Positions 20,201 through 32,405 of a stretch of DNA of 64,000 nucleotides are shown here, piece after piece. Position numbers and translations under genes: made by a program. Position 1 is the first letter of the stretch; every line of letters starts with the position of its first letter. Source of the DNA: Isochrysis galbana (taxonomy: Eukaryota > Haptophyta > Isochrysidales > Isochrysidaceae); the NCBI GenBank assembly GCA_018136815.1, contig CM030943.1, forward strand, positions 611,975-675,974, given 5' to 3'. Under the pieces are notes generated by a model. That model did no database searches. It was given only the letters and a program-made list of their open reading frames with translations, and was not told the origin of the DNA.

Positions 20201-20949
20201 TTCGTTCACCGCGATGTGCCATGGGCCCTTCGAGGATCGGGCCCAGAAGTCGGGCTCGGGGTCCACACCCTCGAGTTCGAGAAGAAGCTCGACAATGGCG
20301 GCATAGACCGTCGTGTCGAGTAAGGTGAGGTCGCCCTCTTGGTGGAACGACATGTCGTACGTGGCATCTGTGTCCATATTGGTGTCCTCATCTTCTGAGT
20401 CTGGCTCCTGAGGCCTGAGGTGCAGGAAGGGACAGGTTGATGGTGAGTATCGCGAGGCCGAGAGGTTGGGAGGGAGAGTGTTGTGTTGCTCTTGAGGTTG
20501 GGGTTTGCCTCCGGCTCCCTGTTGGCCAGTCCTCCTTGCTTCTCCAAGGGGTTGTGCTGTACGTTTTGTCAATGGATGCTGTCATGTTGTTGTGCCCATA
20601 GGGGCCACCCGGCCTCGAGTCGCGCTGCCGTGGCAGCGCGACCGTCACCGGGGTGAGAGGGGCCTCTGCCATAAGGCATGCCCATGGAGGATGTGGCAGT
20701 GTGATCATGGTGGTTGGGTGGTGGAGACTGCAGCCTGCCTGCCCCCATGGGGGTGGCCAGTGGCCAGCATGGCTGCCTTGTTGGGTGTGGCCGAGGCCAC
20801 GGGCCGCGGGGTGCGACCGGGGTCGCACACACCTGCTCGGCCTCTGACGGCGGACGCTGTCGCTTCGCCTGCGACAGGTCCATTGGGGCTGGGGGGCCGC
20901 CCTCGGCGGGGGGCCCGAAGGAGAGGAGAGGCTCGCTGGCGCGCTCCAT
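20126..20949 (-). pseudogene. Repeat-derived ORF1-like sequence (family C), copy 2
   Basis: Starts ATGGAGCGCGCC just after the palindrome and reads MERASEPLLSFGPPAEGG. Coding-like character passes through three frames; the last (stop at 20126) has an acidic segment DSEDEDTNMDTDATYDMSF and LLLELEGVDPEPDFWARSS, which looks like genuine protein. I do not recognise the family; a gag or LINE ORF1 is my best guess because of the Pro-rich head and repetition at several loci. It overlaps the transposed b561 fragment at its 3' end. Confidence 0.4.
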
Positions 20950-21238
20950 CGCGTCTAACTATAAAGTTAGTTGTACCTAGATGGTAGTAGGTGTTTGTGT
21001 TAGTGTTAGTGTTAGCCCAGAATCTTCAGATCTTTTTTGAGATTGAGAGTGGCACAAATTCAATATAAAATGCCAGATGATTTTATTATGATTAGTAGTA
21101 CTACAATAGACAATAGTACTAGGAGTATGAATTAACCATGGACCATGGACATTTGATGGCTCAACTTGAATTTGTCCCAGATTCGACGGAACGTGACCTA
21201 AAGCACAGTCGTGCACCCCACATCGAGCACCGCTTCTC

Positions 21239-24200
21239 TCACATGGACGCTGGGAGGATGCTAGGCTTGGGTGGCTGGATCCACCCAAAGGTGGCCTTAT
21301 CCCAGACGGCCGCCCGCCGCTCACACGACACGTCCCGCCCGGGACACTGGAAGCGGTAACACCACTTGTTGCAACGCAGCTCGCCATGCCGGACGACCGG
21401 GACCGAGGCGTTCCTGAAAGCCTCGGCTAACCGGTGGAGGCTCTCAAACATCGAGTGGCGGGATGCTAGGCACATTTGGTACTTCTTCATCTCCTCGGGA
21501 TGCCACTCGATGTGCACGCTCTTGGTCATGCGACTGTGCAGCCCTGTGTCGTCCTCGAACCCGCCGATAATCGGGTCGGTTCGGCCAAACAGCCGGAGCA
21601 CCTTGACGCCGCGCTGGTGAAGCATCGCCGAGAAAATTAAATCGTCGGCCGTACTGCATGGTTGCGGGACCTCCCGGAGAAACCGCTTCAGGTCGGCGGC
21701 GGTGCCGAGCGTCTCGCGCGGGTACAGGACCGCGGCGAACCCCTCGAGGTTGGGCAGCTCGATCTCGCCCCGGCCAGAGCACCCTGCACGATGCAGAAGT
21801 GCGACCGGCTGGTGCTTGAGCCAGCAAACCCGATGGCGGCCCGTGGGTGCTGGCCGTGCGCCTCGAGCAAGTCAGCCACTAGCCCTGGCCGGTAGATCTT
21901 GTCATCATCGATCGTAATAAAGACGGTCGGGCCGGCGCTGAGCGCCTCTTCGGCCTCGACGGCCTTGCTCAGCTTGAGCGCCGGACCGGGGTCAGCCGGA
22001 CCGTCGTCGAAGAGCACGTCGACCCCGCACGCACGGGCCGCCTGGTCTGTTAGAAAGAGCGGAATGTCCCATCTGACGCTAGGCATCCGGGCGTGCCGCT
22101 GCGGGAGCGCCACCACCACCCGGGCCGGCGGCGGCCGCTGGTCGCACAGCGAGCGGACCAGCGCTGCAGTCCGGCCGATGCGGACCGGGCTAGTGCTGAA
22201 AGAAAAGACCACCCGCGGCAGTGGTGGCCAAGTAGCCGGTCTGGCAAGTCCCGGCCCCTCCGCCGCCGGAGCCTGCGGAAGCAACGAGCGCCGACGGCCG
22301 GCGGCACCGTCGTGGTAGGGCGAGACGGGATCGCGGAGCGCATGGCGGAGCCGCTCGGCGAATCGGTTGGCGCAGAAGCCTTGGGCAAAGGCTTGGGCGC
22401 GCCGGAGCTCTTCGACCTGGACCGCCTTCCGCGGCCCGAGCGCCACGAACCGCTCGAGGCTGCGTACGAGAGCCGGCATTTCAGGCTCGAACCACGAGAC
22501 GTCGGCTCCGGCCACCGGCATGCACTGGCACCGCCACTGGCCGGTGGCCTGGTCCTGGCTACACGGCGGGTTGACGCAGATTGACCGGCCGTCGGCCGAG
22601 CACGGGAAGGTGGTGCACCGGACCTCGTCGGCCGGGATACCCGTCACGTGCGGGGCCAGCGCGTCGGCGGCGGCCGGGTGTCCGACCGGGTCGCGGGAGA
22701 CTGTAGTGATCACCGGGATCCCGGCCACCATCGCCTCGACCGCCGGGATGCCGAACCCCTCTGATCTGTACGGGGCCACGTACACGTCAGCTGCAGCTAG
22801 CATGCCGGAGTGCTCCTCGACAGACATCCACCCCGACCTGTGGACCACCGTTGGGGCGCAACGCCGGGTGATGGCCTGCATCCTGTGGAGCGCTCGATCG
22901 TCGTACCCGTTGACATACGACGTGTGCAGCGTCAGCTGGGCTCCGGCTGGGTTGAGGCAGAGCCGAGCACTCGAGTTCCACGCGTCGAGCAGTAGGTCGA
23001 CCCCCTTCCGTGGGATCAGCCCGCCAGTGAAGAAGAAGTGAACCGGCCCGGCCGGTCGGGCTGAGCCGAGCCGCAGCCGGGGCAGCGCCTTGCAGTCGAC
23101 TACGCACGGGACAACACGCACCCGCTCACGCGGCACGCCCGACTCGACGATGCCCCGGGCGCCGGCAGTCGATGGGGTCCAAACCTCGGAGTAGCCCTCG
23201 CGGAGTAGCGCCCTGACCCACGCCGCCGGCAGCGAACCAAACTCCCACGGCAGCCAGATGATCTTGCGGCAGGCCGGGCCACAGAAGTAGGCTGGCTTCC
23301 CACCAAACTGGGGCGGCCACGACTGTTGCATCCACACGTCCACCTGGAAGCCGACTCCTCGCGACGCCAGCGCGCTCACTCCGACGATCGCCGGCTGGGG
23401 CGGGTCGCCCACATATACCACCTCCACCTCGTCGCGCATCGACGCCAGCGTGCGGAGGATGTGGTAGTTCTGGGCGGCCATCGACTCGCCGTTCCGGACG
23501 GCCGCCCCCTCGACCGCCACGCGGAGCCGCTGCGTCGACAAATAGTGGAGAAGCCGGCGGACGTCTTCCCGGAATTGTCCGACGCCAAAGTGCGCCTCGA
23601 CGTGTCGGGCGCCATCGTCGGTGAGACGCCGTCGCTCAGCCGGCGTCAGAGCTGCCGTACGCGCCAGCCCAGCCGCGAAGCACCTGGCGTCTCGCGGAGT
23701 GCACAATGTCACCGCTGCCGGCGGCGGGCCGTCGGAGAAGGTGCCGTCGAGGGTGGTGGTCACAACCGGCACCCGTTCGAGAAGCGACCGGCAGGATTTG
23801 GTGGCAACGCCCGAGTGCTCCATGATCGGGTTGATGGTGGCCACTACCGTCGCCAGGAGCGCCGACAGCGCCCGGTCGTCCAGCGGGCCGTGGCACCGGA
23901 CGCGGCGGTGCGCGCACAGCGCGTTGGACGCCCGGACCATCCCGACAATGTGGAAGGTGCCCAGCCGGTCGTCAAGCACCGGCAGCACCCGCTCGCCGAA
24001 CCAGGCCACCCCCATATTGTTGGCCGGGTTATCGTACCCAACGAAGAGGAAGCCGGTCCGGCGGTCGGCGGGGGTTGGGGCGGCCACCACCGGCGGAAGC
24101 GGAGCCACATACCGAAGGGTGGCCGATCGGGTCTCGGGAGCAAGGGTCCTCAGCACGGCCAACGATGCGTTTGTGATGCCTACGATGAGGTTGGCCCGCG

Positions 24201-25089
24201 CGTAGATGGCCGACTCGTACTCGATCATCTCGGCGACGGAGGTTGCGACCACCACAGCCGCTTTCCGGCACAGGCAGGACAGACTAGGAAGCCACGACGC
24301 CCAGGAGGTCGCTGCGGCCGCGGCGGCCGGCTGGATCACCGCCGGGTCCCGCTTGGCCAGCCCCGCTTGCACCACCTCGGCCACTGCCTTGTCGCCAGCC
24401 AACCCAGGATTGGCCGCCATCATCGCCCGGAAGCCCACGCCGATGTCATCGCAGATGGCCACCACCTGTACGCCCCACCTGCGGCCGACCGCGGTCAGCC
24501 TGGTCATCCACTTCAGCAGCCCAAGGTTCGGCCACGTCCACATGACCAGCACGTCGTACTGTTGCAGGAACAACCCGATCGCCGCGTCGTCCGCATCCGC
24601 CAACGCAGACGGCATCTTGAGCAGCGGCGGGTGGATCACGCTCACCCCGGCGCGGTAGAGCACGGCCCGGTCGCCTGTATCGTTGTAATTCTGCCGGTGC
24701 AGGTCGTTGCCCGTCGAGTCGAAGGGCAGAACATCGGTCTGAAGCCCGAGCTCGACAAGAGCCTGCACAAACTCGAGCGGCCGCGAGTCGGCACCCTTGA
24801 ACTGTGGGACCGGGACGGTTGGCCAAACGATCAATATCCGCTTCCTCAGCTGCGGCTCATCGTTGATGTAGGCCGGCGCGTACTCCTTGGTCTGCCAGTA
24901 CAAGGTGGGCACCGGCTGCTCCAACGCACGGCACGCCAAGCGCTGGCCCAGCATGAGGAGCGCGAGCAGTAGCCCGAGGCCGACGAGGATGGGGTAGGCA
25001 AGCGGGGCGCGCTTCACCCGCCGGGGCTTTGTCGTCGGCAGCAGCAGCGATTCCTCCTCGGCATCGCTGCCCACACGACGTGGACGCAT
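21239..25089 (-). pseudogene. Full-length three-domain glycosyltransferase copy with one frameshift
   Basis: Starts at the shared MRPRRVGS ATG; no upstream in-frame ATG exists. The first ~940 codons equal the plus-strand copy (TM anchor and two GT4-like units). It then continues into a third domain beginning VVFSFSTSPVRIGRT, with a DDDK acidic motif (VFITIDDDKIY), an LEGFAAVLYPR segment and ADDLIFSAMLHQRG, the pattern of a GT-A-like metal-dependent enzyme. Between GALAG and EIELPN (near 21766-21772) the frame shifts by one base, in a GGGGC context; the rest of the domain runs in another frame to a stop at 21239. Either a recent pseudogenising indel or an assembly error in a G run. Two short frames on the same strand carry the downstream half. 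Confidence 0.82.
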
Positions 25090-25126
25090 TGCGCCGCCTA
25101 CCGCCGCCGTCACAACCCTCGCCTCG
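22262..25126 (-). repeat. Inverted repeat arm 2 (glycosyltransferase)
   Basis: Partner of the arm at 15573-18437, same length with no indel. Outer-edge substitutions seen: GCC/GCA before the start ATG, GCT/GAT and GGA/GAA shortly after it, and CCC/CTC near the other end. Arm 2 continues into the third catalytic domain, so it is the likely donor of the duplication. Confidence 0.93.
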
Positions 25127-26545
25127 ATGTCCAAACGTTGGGCGCACGGAAGGGGTGGGGGGCGGGCGCGCGCGGCCGCCCTGGGTCCTGCAGGCGACGC
25201 CTGGTGGCTGTGCAGGGCACTCGCATGCCCTCTGCGACCGGTGGAGGGGTTAGTGGATATGTAGCCCCGGCATGCACTTGCGGATGGTCCGGCTTGGTAC
25301 CGCCTAACAGAGGTTGGGTGGGGTCAGGAAAGGGTGCAGCGAGGCTGCGTGAGTGAGGCGCTCGGCATGGTATGGGGTGGAATTGGGCGCGATGGGAGGG
25401 CGCGGGCCGATCGAACCCTTCGTAGAGCGTGATGAGGCGTCACTTTGGCCCGGATGACCGCTGCTGGAACGCCCCATGCATCTCCCCCCGAGCATTGACC
25501 TCTTTCGCGTTGGCGTCCGCACGCACGGACCTCAAGTCACACATCAGGTGCTGACGCTGTCAAAATTCGTCGATACGCCTCGTGCGGCTGCTCGGGGGCA
25601 TGCCACGTGCATGCTAAATCGGTCCGGGGTGCCTTGCCGCCATGGCGGCGCCCATTGTCCCGCGAGAGACCAGAATAGGAGGGGTTGTCGCACGCCGATA
25701 CGCTGATGTGGGAGTGGCTATTTCAAAATGTGTAGTTTGTGTTGTGCACTTTGAATTTGGCTCATGTTGAGGCGTGAAAGTCCTTTCTGCCCCAGTTCTG
25801 AGGACCTGACATGAGAGGTATGTATTAAGTAGTCACCTGTAAAGAGGGGTGAATGTGCGAAGCCAGGATGACGCTCCCCATATTATTTTCAACTCCTTTT
25901 TTTGCACTCCGGTTGATGCGGAAATAAACGCTGAGGCAAACTCAGTTAATGTCTGGGGCTGTTTCAGGCGGCCTCAAAGTGGGGCAGGACAGCCTTCATC
26001 TCAGGTGCAGTCCACTTGAATATGCCATCTAACATGCACACGCGCACCGACCACTACTCGCACTCCTCACAACAACAACAACTGAGTTCGGACAATATCT
26101 CAGATTGTGGGTCGCCAGAATCGACTTGGCCACGAGCAGATGAGCCCACGCTGTCCGACGCAGAACGTGCATCATCCGACGCGAAACCACTCATCCTGAC
26201 CCATCTTAGTGACCTCCTTCCATCGTGACAAGCACTGGTGCACAGCACGCCGGCTGCGCGGCAGGCACACGCAATCGTGGCGCACTTCACCAGAGCAGAA
26301 CTCGCACAAGCACCAGCCACACCTCTGGACGGAGCATCCTCGCCTCCCGGTTTGTAGTCGTGTTCGGCGCGTGCCACCTGTGTCTCCTTCTGCCGCTTCA
26401 TCTTCAGGAGTCTGCGTTTGAGGGACCGCTCTCTGTAGTAGGCCGCCGACCGCCTCAGCAGACTTTGCTCCACTCTAGCTCCCGGATACCGAAGACAAAG
26501 GAATGAAGGGGGGAAGGGGAGGAGGCGGAGGGAAGGGAAGTTAAG
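25127..26545. other. Intergenic, nothing recognised
   Basis: Upstream region of the second glycosyltransferase copy. Short open frames only; a Gln/Ser-rich plus-strand frame (26016-26228) and a Cys-rich minus-strand frame (26054-26473) overlap each other and neither has a recognisable domain. Confidence 0.4.
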
Positions 26546-26623
26546 GGCGATGTCAGAAGGGATGGGGAAGTACCCTAGTATAGTAGGTGTGTAGCTCAGA
26601 ATCTTCAGATGTTTTTTTTTGTT
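26546..26623 (+). repeat. Dispersed repeat family B, diverged copy
   Basis: GCGATGTCAGAAGGGAT, then TAGTATAGTAGG and GAATCTTCAGATG followed by nine T. The AATCTTCAGAT-plus-T-run ending also occurs near 21012-21036 and 50415-50440 in diverged context. Confidence 0.45.
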
Positions 26624-26749
26624 CGCGGGGGCTCGTTCCCGCTCCGGAGTTTTGTTTTCAGTTTTATTATTGAACTGGTAGCCTAGGCACTAACATCAGT
26701 ATATCAGCTCCTGGGGAGCTAATACTAATGCATCAGTACTAATAACAGT

Positions 26750-26970
26750 ACTTACAGCCCAACTAGGGAGCACTCAAGGAGGTAAGCCAGGCGGGAGGGC
26801 AAAGCAGGCGACAAGGGAGGCGACAAAGGAGGCGAGGGCAAAGAGGGCAAATGTAGGATGATGCGACGGTGACTAGTGACTAGTAATGACTAGCCTACAA
26901 GGAGGGAACATAGAAACGCAGACAACTTCTAAAACAAAAAGGTCGATCGCGGATGCGACACGTCCTCGCC
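26750..26970 (+). repeat. Dispersed repeat family E, copy 1
   Basis: Shares with 46500-46755 (+) a purine-rich block (GGAGGCGAGGGCAAAGA), GTAGGATGATGCGACGGTGAC, GACTAGCCTACAAGG, ACGCAGAC and GGTCGATCG. Small indels separate the copies. No coding potential. Between here and DRG2 lies a Pro/Ser-rich open frame (27073-27366) without a recognisable domain. Confidence 0.6.
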
Positions 26971-27865
26971 CTCGCTCAAGCCCGCCTGCCCGCCTTCCTC
27001 TGCTGACGGGCTTCTGCCCGTCAGCCCGTCAGCACCTCCGAAGTCGTTCCCTCAGCCGCGCCTGCCGCCGGCTTGGCTCCTTCCTCCTTGCCCTCAGGCC
27101 CTATGGGCCATCCCAATTCGTCAGGTGTAGAATCACATTCGGTGCGTCCCGCGCTGGACGTCTCAATGGGGGCTTACCCAACCTCTCCAGTCGGGCATCA
27201 TGCTTGCCCTGACCCTTCCTCCTCTCCGGACGGACATCCACCACCACCTTCACAGTGGGAGGTGATGCCCTCCCTCGCCTCGGCCTCCTGCTCTGGCTGC
27301 AATGCCTCCGCCATCATCTCCGCCATCGCCGCCGGAGCCGGAGCCCATGGGAGGCGCCCGACGTAGGTCGGTCCGCCTCACTGGTTTCCCCCCCATTGTA
27401 TCTTGTGGGAAGTTATAATGGGAGCCGGGGGTTTGCGAGGGGGGAGATTGGTAGGGATGCATGTGTGTATATGTCTTGTGCCATCACTTCAAGGTGTGCG
27501 GGCAGGTGCGTTGAGGGGTGTCGTGATAGTACCGGGCTAGTGGGAGTAGTGGTATTAACGCTCAGTTGTTTCTATGAAGGCGATGGCGTAAGGCGCAGCA
27601 CGCAGCACCGTGAGCGCGATGGATGCCCCCGGAGCTAACAGTAGTAGCCTGAAGCCGCGCCGCTTCAAGAGTTTTTTCTTGCTACAGCCATTGCTCCGCG
27701 ATCAGCTATCAGCCAAGAATTTTCGAAATCTCACGAAAATTAACATTGCAAATGCACGGTTCAAACATTCATGTGCATCTCAGTTATCCTCTACTCACTC
27801 GACATGACGGCATGGGCCCTTGGCCGTCTAGATATGCAAACCTGGCAGCACTCAAAAAGCCAAAG

Positions 27866-30089
27866 CTACGTCTTGAGAGGCTTCTTGGCCTTCTTGATTT
27901 GATTTCGGCTCATGCCCTCTGGTCCCTTCTTAGCGTTGTTTGGATCGTTGAGCCCCTTGTCCGCGTTTTTCTTCTTGACAATTTGGATCACATCCTCGTC
28001 CTCTAGAGCCTGAGCATGGGGGCGGGTTGGTCAGCATTTCACGAAGTCTAAGCCGAGTGAAGTGCACGCCTCCTTGGACAAATGGATGAGCTAAAGCAGA
28101 TCCACTCAGGGCACCAAGTTCTTTAAAGAGCCCCGTCGTCTGTACTTGCGCTTAGTCTCTCGGGGGGGGAGGGGGGGGGGGAAGGCACACATGTGTGAGT
28201 CCAACACGTTGTGGTGTGTGTTTCACCGAGGTACCCCAGACCATGGCATAGTCAAATCCATTGAGGAGAGACCGGTGGACCTGAAACCAGTCAAGTGGAG
28301 CAATGACATGTCATGGGACACCCTTTGAATCGACATGTTGGAAGGTTAATCGGCGATGAGACAAATGAGTTCGCATCTACTCGCATACTTGCGCGCTGTC
28401 CCATACTTAGATTGCATTGAGGACGGCAGGCCGACCGCCATTTGCTCAGTTGCGGCGATGCCTCTAGCCCGCGCATGCGCACCTGCTTACACGCAGCCTC
28501 CACAGTGAGCCCGTGTCGTCCATGAGTAAGAACGAGGGGGTCCTCGAAATCAGGCTTTTTGCCTCTAGGCTTCGTGTATACGCGCACAATGCCCAGGTAC
28601 TCCCACACCTGAAAACCAACAGTAGCCAATCTGAAACATGTGAAGTTGCCGACGTGCAACAAACATTGCTCTAGTGTTTCCCACTGCACGCCACCCGCGA
28701 CGCAAGCCATCCGAATAAGCAATCGTGTAGCAAATAAGCCGGATGGCAGCGTCGAGAAGTGCCAGCTCGCGTCGACCACACTCACCTTATCGAGGAAGAC
28801 ATCAAGGTTGAGCTTTGCTCTGCATGAAAGCACCATCGAGTCATGCAAGGCACTCACGCGCCGAACCTGCAGGGTTTCAGGCAACGCGGGCTTTGGAGAA
28901 TTGAGTTTCGTACAACAGGTGCAGCCTGAAATGCTCTCGTTCAGCTCTCCCATGCCCCGTCGTCCAGGCAGCCGCTTGAAATACCCTCGAAAAATGCAAG
29001 ATGCAGACGTGCATGCATACCTCTTCCATTGAAGACATGTCGATCTTGTGGTAGACATAGAGGCACCGGACGTATTTACGGTTGCCCTCGATGATGTCGA
29101 TGAATTGATCCACAGTGCAATCCTCGCGGAAGAGAACCTCTGCTGAGTGAATGCGATACCTGCGCATGACACGAGTGCGGTGGGGTCAGGGCTCACGGTA
29201 TTATCAGCAAGGCGACAACGCACCGGCAACCGCCTGCCTTAGCAGGGACGGTCATTGTGGCGTCAATAGAATTTTGGTCTCTCACAGCCAACGATCAAAC
29301 GCGTCTGGATGAGCGTGAGACACTCGGCAGTCGCATTCGTCGCGGAGGCTCTGCTCCCGCCGCAGATCTACTTACTCGTGGAGGATTTGCTGAACAGCAG
29401 TCTCGTTGATCGATTCAAGCCGGCACGTTGATGAGATGCTCACTCCGCCCGTCTTCTTCCGTTTGAAATAGACGTTAGGTGGGCGCTGATTGAGGCGTAT
29501 GCCAACGCGTTCAAGCTCAAACTCGAGCAACTCCTTTTGCCGGTCGGCCTTCCCCGAGGCCGCATCCACCACGATGAGGACCAGGTCTGCCGAGCGCGCC
29601 ACGCCAATCACCTGAAGGTCCGGCACCAACCAACAGCGCCTCACTATTGCCTCCACCGCGTACTGTCGCCCGGGTGTGGGGCGGGCTCACCTGTCGCCCG
29701 CGCCCCTTGCCTTCAGAAGCGCCCTCGATGATCCCCGGCAAGTCGAGTAACTGGATCTTGCAATTCTTGTGGTGTATGACTCCAGGGATGCAGGTAAGCG
29801 TAGTGAACTCGTACGCAGCAGTCTCCGACTTGGTCGAGGTGAAGGTCGACAGGATGGTGGACTTGCCGACGGAAGGGAAGCCGATGAGCGCAACGCGCGC
29901 GTCGCCTACCTTCTCGACGTCAAAGCCCTCGCCCGCAGCCGAGGCGCCCTTGGGTGGCTGCAGAAGCTCAGTCCGGTACTTTGCCAGCTTTGCTCGCAGT
30001 GAGCAAAGGTGTGACATCGTGGCCTTGTTGATCTGCGTCCGCGCGATCTCCTTCTCGATGTCCTTGATCTTGTCCACGAGACCCGACAT
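27866..30089 (-). CDS. DRG2: DRG2-type developmentally regulated GTP-binding protein
   Basis: Seven exons, all in phase with GT-AG introns: 30089-29691, 29611-29376, 29159-29021, 28866-28786, 28608-28483, 28280-28191, 28009-27866; 404 residues. DRG proteins are Obg-class GTPases that bind DFRP partners and ribosomes. Helix-rich start with [16 protein letters not shown]1 GFPSVGKST (70-78), [10 protein letters not shown] switch I, G3 DLPG (116-119), then the inserted domain and a TGS domain ([41 protein letters not shown]). Oddities: the G4 motif reads HKID where the family has NKID (CAC instead of AAC, near 29053), and a ~35-residue basic tail follows IVKK, where animal DRG2 ends. Sense sequence upstream of the ATG is pyrimidine-rich. 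Confidence 0.97.
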
Positions 30090-30184
30090 GGTGAACGGAG
30101 ATCAGGCGAGAGCGGGCAGGGGGAAGGGAGGCGCGAAGGAGGGAGCGAGGCGGAGCGCGGACGGCGGTGTGCGGCAGAAGGCGT

Positions 30185-30358
30185 AATACATACCGTTGGA
30201 AATTGTAGTCTTGTAAGAGGTCTTGTTGGCTAGCATCCCTAGCCACATACACCGGACGAGCCGGTGACCCCCATCGCGGGGTAGGAGCTCCGTTGCCGAT
30301 AAGGCACGGTCCCTCAGCACTAGGATTAAACTAGGACAACAAGAAAACTCTGACACTC
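30185..30358 (-). repeat. Degenerate single copy of the 262-bp inverted terminal repeat
   Basis: Matches the outer part of the ends of the element at 42977-44264: GCTAGCATCCCTAGCCACATA, CCGGACGAGCC, CCCCCATCGCGGGGTAGG, GCTCCGTTGCCG, CAGCACTA and AAAACTCTGAC. It lies about 95 bp upstream of the DRG2 start codon, with no partner nearby. The 230 bases beyond it, up to the copia remnant, show nothing. Confidence 0.8.
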
Positions 30359-30587
30359 CCCTATCGCCAAAGGCGAATCCCTATTCCCCATGCAACGTCA
30401 TTCCCAATGAAAGATACAAGCATACGTCAGGACTGAATCGAGCTCAAGCGAGATGACGCATAGGCCGACGAAGGATTCTCATTAGGCCGATAAAAGCGTA
30501 ATGGTTCCACTACGGCATGAGGCCTGTCAACTCTAAGAGAGTTTGCAGGTTGACCGGTGGGACATGCGGAAGTGCGACAAGTCGCTA

Positions 30588-32141
30588 AAATGATCCGAGC
30601 GACTTGTTGCGGAACGAAACGAACTTTCCCTTTTCTAGAGCCTTAGTCATCATGTCGGCAATTTGGTTGTTGGTCGTCGACAGCCACGAAGGAGTAGAGA
30701 TAAGATCGAGAAATTGCTTGCGGCCAAACCAAAGCCAATTTTCGTAGTGACGAGTGCGAGCCGTAACACCAGGGTTCTTGATCGAAGCGATTGTGGCTGA
30801 GTTGTCGCAATGAATAGCAACCGGAAGAGAGTAGTCCGCTTCGAGAAACTCTAGAACGTTAAGAACGAACCTTAGATCCTTGGCTCCATTAGTATATGCA
30901 GCGATTTCGGCTTCGGCAGAGGATTGTGGAATTATCTTCAGTTTGCGTGCCGAATATGAGACCGCCGCTCCGCAGTACATGATGATGTGACCCGAGAAAG
31001 GGTTAGGGGAGGAACCCCAAGATGCGTCTGAGTAGACTTCAATGGTGGGTGCGGAGCCTCTGTAGGTTAGCGACAGCGATTTGGTGTTGTGTAGCTATGA
31101 AAGAATGGCTAGCGCATGCTCGAAGTTCTTGGGGCTTGGATCCTGCATGAACTGACAGAGAAAGCTTGAGGCGTAAGCAACATCGGGCCTTGTGCAATTT
31201 GCTATCCTGAGCAGGCATCCCATTAGAGCTAGATAGGGCTTGTCCCTCATGATGGCGCGCTCTTCATCAGATGTGGCACCTTTCATTTTCATGAAGGTAT
31301 CTATGTCGGTTGAACGAATTGGAACGGTGTATGGTTTGCTCGAGCCGCGCAGGAACTTGGTCGCCGTGTTGACAATGTAGTGTTCTTGGCTGACGCGAAG
31401 AGTTTTAGCGGTCACATCTCGCGAGAGTAGCATCCCACAAAACAATGAGGGCGCCTTGGGAGCGCTGCACGCGAACCTTGCGGTATACCTTGAAAGGAAT
31501 GTGCGGACTTGCTCGGTAGCCGATTTGTTGTCGCGAGGAAAGCTAATGAGCAAGATATCGACGTACAGTCCAATCTTGATTAATATCCCATCTAGGGATC
31601 GTTTGAAAAGATAAGGCTCGGCGACACATCGCTTGAACCCGAGAGAGACGAGATGACGAGATGGTCGGCATTCGACTTCATGAATAGGTGGCCGGCTTGC
31701 TTGGTCCCTTCGAGTGGGCGGGTAAGCTTACATGCGGCATACCCTTCTTGTTCGAAGCCGTGGGGTTGCTCAACGTATAGATCAAGATTGGGGTCCATGT
31801 CACCTTGAGTGAACGCTTTGGTGACGTCGATCTCGAGCCAATCGTCTTCTGATGCGCAGATATTGGCTAGAAAGAGTCGAATGGACTCACATCGCATTGT
31901 AGAGCAAAAGGTTTCATCGTAGTCGATGCCCTCGACTTGAGAGTAACCGCAAGCCACCCATCTAGCCTTGAAGCGTTCGATGGAACCGTCGCTTTTGTGG
32001 ATGATTTTGAAGACCCATTTGCCCTTCGTACATTTGCGACCGGGAGGAAGGGAGCGGACTAGCGTCCAAGCATTATTGGTCTCGTATTTGCCCTTGACAT
32101 CGTCCTTCATTGCTTCTATCCATTGTTTCGCGTAGATCGGA
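30588..32141 (-). pseudogene. Ty1/copia RT-RNase H remnant
   Basis: Begins at AKQWIEAMKDDVKGKYE, the usual start of the copia RT domain, with KWVFKIIHKSDG, ERFKARWVACGYSQVEGIDYDETF and DVTKAFTQGDMD. A frameshift follows near 31610, then GLYVDILLIS: the catalytic YVDD has become YVDI. The RT tail (RDKPYLALMGCLLRIANC, TRPDVAYA) and RNase H (SSAEAEIAAYTNGAKDL, HCDNSATIASI, ADMMTKAL) follow in separate frames. Integrase, gag and LTRs are absent. Dead fragment of ~1.55 kb. Confidence 0.94.
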
Positions 32142-32405
32142 TCGGCATGGACTCCCGGGGCTTCTCAGCGTACGCTCCCTTGTTTCCCACGTTTGCTGCA
32201 GTGCTCGCATCTGCGGGAGTGCCCGTGAGCAATATGGTAGGTTTTATAGTTGACATCGTCCTTCATTGCTTCTATCCATTGTTTCGCGTAGATCGGATCG
32301 GCATGGACTCCCGGGGCTTCTCAGCGTACGCTCCCTTGTTTCCCACGTTTGCTGCAGTGCTCGCATCTGCGGGAGTGCCCGTGAGCAATATGGTAGGTTT
32401 TATAG
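32094..32405. repeat. 156-bp tandem duplication across a transposon junction
   Basis: Two units, 32094-32249 and 32250-32405, each holding the 5' edge of the copia fragment and the start of the Harbinger fragment. The duplication is a multiple of three and keeps the plus-strand frame open. It therefore happened after the two elements were joined. Confidence 0.9.

Noticed and set aside
26016-26473. Two overlapping frames on opposite strands
   Set aside because: No recognisable domain in either and they cannot both be real; left as intergenic.
28291-29229. 312-codon minus-strand frame over DRG2
   Set aside because: It reads through real DRG2 exons and introns; the spliced model with conserved junctions explains it.
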